Positions 1 through 5,596 of a stretch of 5,596 nt of DNA are shown here, one piece after another (the stretch's first letter is position 1; the number at the start of each line of letters is the position of its first letter). This DNA comes from Rickettsia endosymbiont of Diachasma alloeum (lineage in GTDB: Bacteria > Pseudomonadota > Alphaproteobacteria > Rickettsiales > Rickettsiaceae). A program made the translations under genes and the position numbers. The stretch spans positions 1 to 5,596 of the forward strand of contig DYDT01000076.1 of NCBI GenBank assembly GCA_020404485.1, read 5' to 3'. The notes under the pieces were generated by a model. The model saw only the letters and a list, made by a program, of their open reading frames with translations. It ran no database searches and was not told the origin of the DNA.

Positions 1-112
1 AATCATTATGTTTTGTTTTACCCTAAATAAGGCATTTATATTTAAATATGTCTTCATAGTTACATATGATGCTATCATCAAACTATTCATAAACTACTGT
101 AACAAAGGCAGT

Positions 113-2203
113 TTACAGCTTAACTTGATGCGTATGGCCCCCGCTATTCTCTGCAACAGAATTCTCTTTACTAGCCGCAGGGCGGTTCTTATTCGATTTT
201 CTATTACGATATCTGCATTTTGTCTTTTTTGGTAGCGGTTTCTCTTCTACTACTACACCATCATCCGTAATCTCTACTTCTTCCTTTACAACACTTACTA
301 CCTGATCTTTTACCTCTTTTACTTCAGGCGTTTTCTTCTTTTCTTCACTGACGACATTATTATTGGCAGTTTTCCATTTATGCTTATTCTTACGTAGCTG
401 CTCTTTTTTAGGCTCTTCTTCAGTATAATCAGCACTATGATTTTGAATCACCGGCTTACCAGCATTAAGGTTATTATTATTGCTTTTTAACAATTTTACT
501 TTCTCGATTGAATAACTATCAGAAGTAGCATTAGGATCAGAATAAAAATTAAGCCTTATATTATATTTCTCTTCAATAAGCTTTATTTCCTGACGTTTAT
601 TATTAAGTAGGTAAATGACTGAAGAAACGTTAGCAACAACATTTATTACGTCAATTTTATCTTCAAAAATTTCATTTTCGATAGTACGTAAGATTAGCAT
701 AGCATTAGATTCATCAGCTCTAACAACACCTTTACCATTACAATGAGAACAAATTGAAGAATTAGTTTCTAGGAAAGAAGAACGTAACCTCTGCCTTGAC
801 AATTCAAGCAATCCAAACTGACTTATATTACCGGTTTGTATACGTGCACGATCACGACTTAAGAATTCTTTAAAAGATCTTTCAATAATTTTACGATTTT
901 TTGTTTCATCCATATCAATGAAATCAACAACTATTAAACCTGATAAATCTCTAAGCTTAACTTGCCTTGCTATTTCTTTTGCTGCTTCTAAATTAGTTTT
1001 TAGTGCTGTTTCTTCAATATTTTTCTCAGAAGTTGATCTACCTGAGTTTACATCTATAGAAATAAGAGCTTCAGTTGGATTAATAACAATATATCCTCCT
1101 GAAGGCAAGGTTACCACAGGCTGATATAGCTTAATTAACTGTTCCTCTACTTGAAACTTAGTAAATATAGGGGTTTTATTTTTATGCTCTTTAAGCTTTG
1201 ATGCTTCTGACGGCAATAAGTCCTGAATAAATTTTGCAGCATCTTCATATGCTTCTTGCCCCTGAATTATGACCTCTTTAACATTATGATCACACATATC
1301 ACGTATAGTTTTACGTATTATGCTGTCTTCTTCATGAATAAAGCATGGAGCTGGAAATTTAACAGTACTCTTACGGATTTTATTCCATAACCTTGATAAA
1401 TAACTATAATCCTTTTTCAGGTCTAAAGTACTGCAACCTCTACCTGCTGTCCTAATAATTACGCTATAAGGACTCTTGTCACCGTTTACTACCTTGTTTA
1501 AAATATTCTTAAGTCTTTTTCTTTCATCACCATTTAATATTTTACGAGATATACCATTTTGTGCTGCTTTATTAGGCATTAAAACACAATATTTACCCGC
1601 TAAAGATACATAAGTAGTAAAAGCTGCACATTTATTTCCTCTTTCTTCCTTAGTAACCTGAACTAATAATATTTGGTTTTTTCTTATTACGTCCTGTACT
1701 TTATATTGCTTATATTGCGGAATATTTTCTTCCTTATCGCTTTGGATAATTTCAATATCATCAGCTGCTTCTAAATTAAGCTCTGACTGAAATTTACTCT
1801 CTACTAACTCCTCTATTGCTTTTAGATCGATTTCCTCACCATCAATTAATGGGTCATATGAAGTAGCTACTGGTGCTTCATCTTCATCATCAATAACAAT
1901 ATTAGGTGGCACTATCTCAGGAAATGCGTTAATTGGAAAATTTTTCTCTGACGCAGGTAAATTGTAATAATTAGGATGTATTTCGCTAAAAGGCAGAAAG
2001 CCGCTTTTATCCATACCATATTCTATGAACACAGCTTGTAAAGATGGCTCTATTCTTGTTACTTTTGCTAAATAAATATTACCTTTATTTTGTTGTTTTC
2101 TTGTTGTTTGAAATTCAATATCTTCTATATTATTGCTTTGTCCCAATAAAACTACTCTTGTTTCATTTGAGAAATTAGCATCAATTATTATCTTTTTATT
2201 CAT
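113..2203 (-). CDS. rne: Ribonuclease E (RNase E/G family endoribonuclease)
   Basis: Endoribonuclease that starts mRNA decay and processes rRNA and tRNA precursors by cutting single-stranded A/U-rich RNA. Numbered from the ATG at 2203 (696 aa), the first half of the S1 domain is at about 41-80 (GNIYLAKVTRIEPSLQAVF), an acidic insert at about 81-165, and the second S1 half at 166-211 (VTKEERGNK, VSLAGKYCVLMPN). The 5'-monophosphate sensor Arg-Thr is at 251-252 (IIRTAG). The metal-binding aspartates are D384 (IDVNSGR) and D427 (VVDFIDM), and the zinc-link cysteines are 485 and 488 (CSHCNGKG). These match E. coli D303, D346, C404 and C407 with a constant offset of 81. The tail from about 565 is charged, low-complexity and ends in a basic stretch; it is far shorter than E. 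coli's degradosome scaffold. A GTG at 2212 is in frame, but MNKKIIIDANF fits the family start and GTGAG lies just upstream. The identity is secure. Confidence 0.96.
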   Translation of the reverse strand: MNKKIIIDANFSNETRVVLLGQSNNIEDIEFQTTRKQQNKGNIYLAKVTRIEPSLQAVFIEYGMDKSGFLPFSEIHPNYYNLPASEKNFPINAFPEIVPPNIVIDDEDEAPVATSYDPLIDGEEIDLKAIEELVESKFQSELNLEAADDIEIIQSDKEENIPQYKQYKVQDVIRKNQILLVQVTKEERGNKCAAFTTYVSLAGKYCVLMPNKAAQNGISRKILNGDERKRLKNILNKVVNGDKSPYSVIIRTAGRGCSTLDLKKDYSYLSRLWNKIRKSTVKFPAPCFIHEEDSIIRKTIRDMCDHNVKEVIIQGQEAYEDAAKFIQDLLPSEASKLKEHKNKTPIFTKFQVEEQLIKLYQPVVTLPSGGYIVINPTEALISIDVNSGRSTSEKNIEETALKTNLEAAKEIARQVKLRDLSGLIVVDFIDMDETKNRKIIERSFKEFLSRDRARIQTGNISQFGLLELSRQRLRSSFLETNSSICSHCNGKGVVRADESNAMLILRTIENEIFEDKIDVINVVANVSSVIYLLNNKRQEIKLIEEKYNIRLNFYSDPNATSDSYSIEKVKLLKSNNNNLNAGKPVIQNHSADYTEEEPKKEQLRKNKHKWKTANNNVVSEEKKKTPEVKEVKDQVVSVVKEEVEITDDGVVVEEKPLPKKTKCRYRNRKSNKNRPAASKENSVAENSGGHTHQVKL

Positions 2204-2282
2204 TAATCTCACTCACTAACTCGAAGAATAAATAATTAATATAACACCTTAAGCATATCTTGTATTAATCTATTTAAATAAG

Positions 2283-2321
2283 TACCTATCTTTCTTTGGA
2301 TTCTGTGCATAACCATAGGTA
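2283..2321 (-). promoter_or_regulatory. Inverted repeat in the predicted rne leader
   Basis: TACCTAT (2283-2289) and ATAGGTA (2315-2321) are perfect 7-base inverted arms around a 25-base loop. If the candidate promoter at 2335-2362 is right, the stem forms at the very 5' end of the rne transcript. E. coli rne mRNA is autoregulated through 5'-UTR hairpins, so a similar role is possible. That role is inference; only the repeat itself is seen. Confidence 0.3.
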
Positions 2322-2334
2322 AATTAAGTAGCGA

Positions 2335-2362
2335 ATTATATTATTATTTTTCTTACATTAAA
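2335..2362 (-). promoter_or_regulatory. Candidate sigma-70 promoter of rne
   Basis: Read on the minus strand there is a perfect TATAAT (-10) at 2340-2335. It is preceded after 16 bases by TTTAAT at 2362-2357, which matches only three of six bases of TTGACA. Transcription would begin near 2328 and give rne a leader of about 125 nt. The -10 is convincing, but chance hits are common in such A+T-rich DNA. Confidence 0.35.
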
Positions 2363-2385
2363 TTATTTATCATATATAAAAACTA

Positions 2386-2414
2386 CATTAGATATTTATT
2401 TTATATATCTAATG
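2386..2414. repeat. A+T-rich perfect hairpin in the divergent intergenic region
   Basis: CATTAGATAT (2386-2395) and ATATCTAATG (2405-2414) are perfect 10-base arms with a 9-base loop. On the minus strand the stem is followed by TAGTTTTTA, which gives it a weak terminator-like look in that direction. No gene ends there, so it could instead block antisense transcription, act as a DNA palindrome or be fortuitous. On the plus strand no T-run follows. Confidence 0.4.
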
Positions 2415-2584
2415 CTATATAAGCTCATCATACTAAAATATTAACTATAAATATCTTAATGAAATTACAAATCTCTTTAATTATTCAGAATAACTATTTA
2501 TACTAAACTCTGTATATCTAAAATAGTTTTAACCTTTGTATCGTATCTTGATACAGTAAACTTATTAACTATGAGTTATATACC

Positions 2585-2611
2585 ATGTATGTATGTTTAG
2601 CAAACACTTAA
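2585..2611 (+). other. Possible 8-codon leader ORF upstream of the MFS-like gene
   Basis: ATG at 2585 opens an 8-codon frame (MYVCLANT) ending in TAA at 2609-2611. It is followed by a single TTT codon and then the ATG of the membrane-protein gene in the same frame. It could be a leader peptide allowing translational coupling, or the remains of a longer N-terminus cut by a stop. No Shine-Dalgarno sequence is visible before either ATG, so this is speculative. Confidence 0.15.
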
Positions 2612-2614
2612 TTT

Positions 2615-3763
2615 ATGACTTTAAAAAACGATTATAGGACAATATTATTTTCACTTTTGGGAATATTTATTTTTTTTTGTATTAACGCTACAAATTTTTA
2701 CACTTCTAAGATTTTCTTATTTATAAATAAAGGTTTAGATGGAGAAGAGATAAATAACATCAATCAAACTAAATTCCTAGGCTCAATAATTGCTGCTTTT
2801 GCTTTAACTCAGCTAATCAATAAATTAAGTAATAAAGTAATTATTATTACTAGCTTAATATTACTCATTCTTTGTACCATTAATTTAGTTTTGCTAGATG
2901 ATTTTACTTTCATTAAAATTAACTTTATTATAATCAACGCAGGAATATTTGCATATTTCACCTCAACAGTACTAGAGATTATTGAAACTGCCGGTGAGAA
3001 GAAATATCTTTTCTTAGCTTGTGTAATATTATTATGGGCATGTGGAAATTTAATAATAAACCTAATAAGTCAATTCATCAACCCAACAAATAATACTATA
3101 ATAATTTGTGCTTTATTATACTGTATTAATATTTTAACTGAGTTTCTACATTCTAATCCTACTATCCACACTTTGAAATTGGATTCAAAATTTTCATCTT
3201 TGATAAAAAATGTGGAGTTACAGATATTAACAGGATTCGTAGTATCTTATGTTACCTTAGACATATTTTGGTATTATGAAGCATTTGCTTTAAAAAAAGA
3301 ATTAGCATTAATTAACCTATCACTAATATTGAAATATATTTTTATGGGAATATTATTTTCTATAATACCTATTTGTTATCTAATAAATAAAGTAAATAAA
3401 TATTTAGCTAATTTCGTATTGACTTTAATCCTACTTATATGCTTTATTTTACTATCACTATATGGTGGGAATAAAAACTTAAATATATTATATATTATAT
3501 TGATTGGAAGTTGTTTAGGATCGATTTTTATCTGCAATATTTTAATATTGCTTGATAAATTTAAAGGATATGAATTTAGAACAGCATTATTTTCATATTT
3601 TTCTATGTGTAGTGTAGGTGTTTATGCCGGTGCTTTATCTTCTAGCGTTCCGTATGGCACAGTTAATGGCAGTGATTTCCTATTTTCTATTTCTGCCGTA
3701 GTTGGTAGCTTTGTCGTTTATCATGCTTGGTATCTTATTAGCTACAGATTATATACTCGATGA
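2615..3763 (+). CDS. Divergent MFS-like multi-pass membrane transporter, substrate unknown
   Basis: This 382-aa protein is made almost entirely of hydrophobic segments. I count about 12 possible helices, near residues 10-30, 45-66, 75-94, 98-118, 128-152, 158-176, 200-222, 234-257, 266-287, 290-315, 322-345 and 352-377. A polar loop at about 177-199 (HSNPTIHTLKLDSKFSS) splits it 6+6, as in the major facilitator superfamily. Length and layout resemble the YcaD-like MFS branch (E. coli YcaD is also 382 aa), for example the TVLEIIETAGEKKYLF stretch after helix 4. The resemblance is by eye and weak. The usual helix 2-3 loop motif (GxxxDRxGRR) is replaced by NKLSNKV. It sits in the inner membrane. 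ATG 2615 is the first start in the open frame, because TAA at 2609 blocks extension; no good ribosome site is seen. The stop abuts a palindromic repeat. Membrane transporter is likely; the substrate is unknown. Confidence 0.8.
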   Translation: MTLKNDYRTILFSLLGIFIFFCINATNFYTSKIFLFINKGLDGEEINNINQTKFLGSIIAAFALTQLINKLSNKVIIITSLILLILCTINLVLLDDFTFIKINFIIINAGIFAYFTSTVLEIIETAGEKKYLFLACVILLWACGNLIINLISQFINPTNNTIIICALLYCINILTEFLHSNPTIHTLKLDSKFSSLIKNVELQILTGFVVSYVTLDIFWYYEAFALKKELALINLSLILKYIFMGILFSIIPICYLINKVNKYLANFVLTLILLICFILLSLYGGNKNLNILYIILIGSCLGSIFICNILILLDKFKGYEFRTALFSYFSMCSVGVYAGALSSSVPYGTVNGSDFLFSISAVVGSFVVYHAWYLISYRLYTR

Positions 3764-4038
3764 ACTTCAAGAATTGGCTACGTTATCCTCTAAGTGGCAT
3801 TGTTGCGTGGATCGAAAAATGTTCTATATGTCATTCTTAGCTAAAAGCAGGAATCTAGTATAAAGCGAGATAACCTAAGCTTTTAATTTTAAAAATTTGC
3901 TGTATTTATGCTTTTTTTCCTAGATTCCTGCTTTCGCAGGAATGACATCGGAGTCACGCAACAATGCCTCCTACGTAGCCATGTATTAAGTATATGCTCC
4001 ACTCCTCATCTTGTGGATTCCTTGCTCTTTTTGAAGTT
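3763..4038. repeat. Composite Rickettsia palindromic-type repeat between the two transporters
   Basis: The core (3775-3981) is a long interrupted palindrome with four perfect block pairs in the same order. They are TGGCTACG (3775-3782 with 3974-3981), GGCATTGTTGCGTG (3796-3809 with 3955-3968), ATGTCATTC (3828-3836 with 3940-3948) and AAAGCAGGAATCTAG (3844-3858 with 3920-3934). The left arm carries 22 more spacer bases than the right. A 61-base A+T-rich centre lies between. Outside it, AACTTCAA (3763-3770) and TTGAAGTT (4031-4038) form a further inverted pair. Blocks such as GTCATTCCTGC-GAAA-GCAGGAAT are typical of Rickettsia palindromic elements; I cannot assign the family number. The short frame opening at 3908 is repeat-derived, not a gene. 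Confidence 0.8.
3924..3943. repeat. Tight hairpin inside the right arm of the composite repeat
   Basis: ATTCCTGC (3924-3931) and GCAGGAAT (3936-3943) are perfect 8-base arms with the 4-base loop TTTC, so the right arm folds on itself as well as pairing with the left arm. The equivalent dyad in the left arm (3833-3854) has decayed: TTCTTAGCTA replaces TTCCTGCG. No T-run follows on either strand, so this is not a good intrinsic terminator. Confidence 0.7.
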
Positions 4039-4067
4039 GATCATCGTATATCAAAAGTTGTACAACA

Positions 4068-5351
4068 ATGCAAAAAATGAAAAATTCTTTAAGCAAAAGA
4101 GACCTATCCATATTAATCGGTAATGCACTCGATCATTTTGATACTGCACTTTACGGATTTCTTGCTCCACTTCTTGCCGGCATTTTCTTTCCGAATCACG
4201 ATAAAATAGTAGCGTTAATTTTAACTTATAGCGTTCTTGCTACTTCCTTATTTACTCGCCCTATAGGTTCTTACTTATTTGGAGCTATTGCTAAAAAATA
4301 CGGCGAGGTTTTTGCATTATCTCACTCTTTAATCGGCGTTGCTTTAACCACTGCTTTGATAGGATTGATACCCTCGTATGCTCAAATAGGGTGGCTTGCA
4401 CCACTGTTATTAGTCATAATCAGGACTATGCAGGGTATATATTCTGAAGGAGAATGTACTATTGCTAAGCTATTTATTCTAGAGAATAAGGAAGAAAAAA
4501 AGGCATTTAAAGCTTCTTATCTTTATAATACCTCTACCATATTTGGGATTATCTTTGCATCCTTTATCAGTACTATAGTTTTAAATGCAGATTATAACAA
4601 ATACTGGCGAATATGCTTTATATTTGGCGGACTTACTGCACTTGCCGGTTATTTTTTAAGGAAGAGCGAAATGTCATTGCGAACGACTAAAAGAAGCGTG
4701 GCAATCTCATTTCATTATCCCGAGATTGCTTTGTCAAAACTTGCAGTTTTTCCTCGCAATGACGTAATAAATGACCTACTCACAATATGGAATAATAAAC
4801 TAAATATCATACGAATCAGCTTTGCCGTAGGCTTTTCATACATGACCTACATAGTGCCTTTTGTCTTTATGAATAGCTTTATTCCTCTAATTACTGATAT
4901 TTCGCTAGAAACAATGATGAGGTTTAATACAGAATTTCTGATTTTTGACATGGTTATGATTCCGATAATCGGGAATCTGACCAAAAAATTTCATTACCTT
5001 AAAATATTAAGAGGTATCCTTATCTTAATGATTTTAAATTTAATCCCTCTATGGTGGTTTTTAAACAACTTATCAATATGGTATGTTAATTTTGTCCGTA
5101 TATTTATTATATTAGCCGGAGTTAGCTTTCTTGCCCCATTAAATTGCTGGCTAAATGATCTGTTTAAAACTATCGATAAATATATGCTAGTCGGTATTGG
5201 CAGCAGCATCGGCTCTTCGCTGATTGGGCGGCTTGCCCCATCTACCTGCTTAATGCTTTGGCATATTACAAATAGCAGTATATCAATTGCAATTTATATA
5301 ACCGTGATATCGCTTATAGTTTTGTGGTGTGTTAAGCAGAAAGTGAACTAA
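4068..5351 (+). CDS. MHS-family (ProP-like) MFS transporter with an in-frame RPE-like insertion
   Basis: This 427-aa, 12-helix inner-membrane protein resembles the metabolite:H+ symporter branch of the MFS (ProP, KgtP, ShiA), whose members import osmolytes or organic acids with protons. Helix 1 carries GNALDHFDTALYGFLAPLLAGIFFP (18-42), matching the MHS pattern GNxxEWYDFxxYGFFA. RPIGSYLFGAIAKKYGE (64-80) corresponds to the helix 2-3 loop, and RTMQGIYSEGECTIAKLF (119-136) to the RxxQGxxxGGE motif of helix 4. Two deviations stand out: the loop aspartate of GxxxDRxG is missing (AKKYG), and GGE is EGE. Residues 202-233 come from a palindrome in the loop between helices 6 and 7. ATG 4068 is taken as start; ATG 4077 (MKNSLSK) is equally possible. 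No clear Shine-Dalgarno is seen, and TTGCTC-18-GTATAT (4022-4051) is a weak promoter candidate. The 3' end overlaps a minus-strand gene remnant. The substrate cannot be told; Rickettsia carry several proP-like paralogues. Confidence 0.88.
   Translation: MQKMKNSLSKRDLSILIGNALDHFDTALYGFLAPLLAGIFFPNHDKIVALILTYSVLATSLFTRPIGSYLFGAIAKKYGEVFALSHSLIGVALTTALIGLIPSYAQIGWLAPLLLVIIRTMQGIYSEGECTIAKLFILENKEEKKAFKASYLYNTSTIFGIIFASFISTIVLNADYNKYWRICFIFGGLTALAGYFLRKSEMSLRTTKRSVAISFHYPEIALSKLAVFPRNDVINDLLTIWNNKLNIIRISFAVGFSYMTYIVPFVFMNSFIPLITDISLETMMRFNTEFLIFDMVMIPIIGNLTKKFHYLKILRGILILMILNLIPLWWFLNNLSIWYVNFVRIFIILAGVSFLAPLNCWLNDLFKTIDKYMLVGIGSSIGSSLIGRLAPSTCLMLWHITNSSISIAIYITVISLIVLWCVKQKVN
4673..4763. repeat. 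RPE-like palindromic element inside the MHS transporter gene
   Basis: Perfect outer arms GTCATTGCGA (4673-4682) and TCGCAATGAC (4754-4763) enclose perfect inner arms GCAATCTC (4701-4708) and GAGATTGC (4722-4729) around a 13-base loop. This is the size and nested-dyad form of Rickettsia palindromic elements, which are known to insert in frame into protein genes. It is read through without stop or frameshift as residues 202-233 (SLRTTKRSVAISFHYPEIA, then LSKLAVFPRNDV). It lies in the cytoplasmic loop between the two six-helix halves, where extra residues should be tolerated. Confidence 0.82.
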
Positions 5352-5499
5352 GATATTCGTCAGGCGTCATACCTATAATTTTCGTTAGCTCATCATAACA
5401 ATCATTATGGACAAGATTGCTAAACTTAGTTTTGTCGTGATCGATTAACGGAGCATATAAGTGAGCATTTTCTGGTTCTGTCGCATCTATGCAACATGT
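5332..5499 (-). pseudogene. 3' remnant of an unrecognised gene, convergent with the MHS transporter
   Basis: On the minus strand an open frame of 55 codons runs from just after a TGA (5502-5500) to a TAA at 5334-5332. It reads DATEPENAHLYAPLIDHDKT, then KFSNLVHNDCYDELTKIIGM and TPDEYLSSLSA. The composition looks like a real soluble, acidic protein C-terminus, unlike the A+T-driven Lys/Asn/Ile/Leu filler of random frames here. There is no start codon except the Met 15 residues before the stop. Upstream in the same frame are TGA and then TAA, while a neighbouring frame gives short pieces (TVEHVA), which suggests frameshift decay. It overlaps the last 20 bases of the transporter gene tail to tail. 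I do not recognise the family. It could instead be a gene broken by base-calling errors near the contig end. Confidence 0.4.
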
Positions 5500-5574
5500 T
5501 CAACAGTTCACACAAGATCTAAGATTTTAGACATTATGATGCCATTAATATTTTAAAATTCTCGAAAGTAGATA

Positions 5575-5596
5575 TCGTATAACTTCGTATAATGTA
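5575..5596 (+). other. loxP-containing 454 paired-end linker fragment (non-genomic)
   Basis: The last 18 bases, starting ATAACTTCGTATA and ending ATGTA, are the first 13-base arm plus the first 5 spacer bases of phage P1 loxP. The four bases before them (TCGT) are the flank found in the Roche/454 Titanium paired-end linker, so all 22 terminal bases match the linker from its first base. The contig stops inside it. The most economical reading is untrimmed sequencing adaptor, not a natural recombination site. Confidence 0.88.

Larger units (their letters stand above)
2204..2614. other. Divergent intergenic region between rne and the MFS-like gene
   Basis: This 411-bp, very A+T-rich stretch separates the two divergent start codons. 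I see no protein gene longer than a few codons, no tRNA and no RPE. It holds a candidate rne promoter (2335-2362) and several inverted repeats. They are 7-base arms at 2283-2321, 10-base arms at 2386-2414, the palindrome TTATTC-A-GAATAA at 2481-2493, 8-base arms AACTATTT/AAATAGTT at 2492-2499 and 2521-2528, and TGTATC/GATACA at 2537-2542 and 2550-2555. No convincing -35/-10 pair was found for the plus-strand gene; TTGATA at 2548-2553 with TATGAG at 2570-2575 is the best and is weak. Confidence 0.7.

Noticed and set aside
97..118. CTGTAA/TTACAG dyad at the end of rne as a terminator
   Set aside because: Only a 6-base A+T-rich stem with a 10-base loop, overlapping the stop codon, with no T-run following on the minus strand.
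8..235. 75-codon plus-strand frame at the window start
   Set aside because: It overlaps the 3' end of rne in antisense, and its second half is the reverse complement of conserved rne coding sequence. No recognisable protein.
918..1124. 68-codon plus-strand frame inside rne
   Set aside because: Antisense shadow of the RNase E catalytic core, which is clearly the real coding strand.
3775..3981. CRISPR array or insertion sequence in the transporter spacer
   Set aside because: The repeats are inverted pairs, not direct repeats with regular spacers, and no transposase frame is present.
3908..4123. 71-codon plus-strand frame between the two transporter genes
   Set aside because: Most of it is translated palindromic repeat (DSCFRRND-type peptide) running into another frame of the transporter start. 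It has no independent coding evidence.
4994..5209. 71-codon minus-strand frame inside the MHS transporter
   Set aside because: Antisense shadow of transmembrane segments 9-11; no family resemblance.
5575..5596. Natural site-specific recombination or phage attachment site
   Set aside because: It matches loxP plus the 454 linker flank exactly and sits at the very contig end. No recombinase gene or second arm is present.

Overview
The window is strongly A+T-rich and looks like a draft-assembly contig from an obligate intracellular alphaproteobacterium, almost certainly Rickettsia. Three things support this: an alphaproteobacterial-type RNase E with an insertion in its S1 domain, an MHS/ProP-like transporter (a family expanded in Rickettsia), and two palindromic repeats of the Rickettsia palindromic element (RPE) style, one of them inside a coding sequence.

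Layout. On the minus strand, 113-2203 encodes ribonuclease E (rne), with all catalytic and zinc-link residues visible. A 411-bp divergent intergenic region (2204-2614) has no protein gene but carries a candidate rne promoter, several A+T-rich inverted repeats and a possible 8-codon leader ORF. On the plus strand, 2615-3763 encodes a very hydrophobic, divergent MFS-like membrane protein of unknown substrate. A composite palindromic repeat (about 3763-4038) fills almost the whole gap to the next gene. That gene, 4068-5351 (+), is an MHS-family (ProP-like) transporter with an RPE-like palindrome read through in frame in the loop between its two six-helix halves. On the minus strand, 5332-5499 is the open 3' end of an unrecognised, apparently decayed gene that overlaps the transporter's 3' end convergently.

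The last 22 bases (5575-5596) are not rickettsial. They match the start of the loxP-containing Roche/454 Titanium paired-end linker (TCGT plus the first 18 bases of loxP), so the contig probably ends in unremoved sequencing adaptor.

The genes do not form an obvious pathway: one RNA-decay housekeeping gene lies beside two separately evolving transporters. The strongest points are the in-frame palindrome in the transporter, the nested intergenic palindrome, and the linker artefact. I see no new defence or mobile system.
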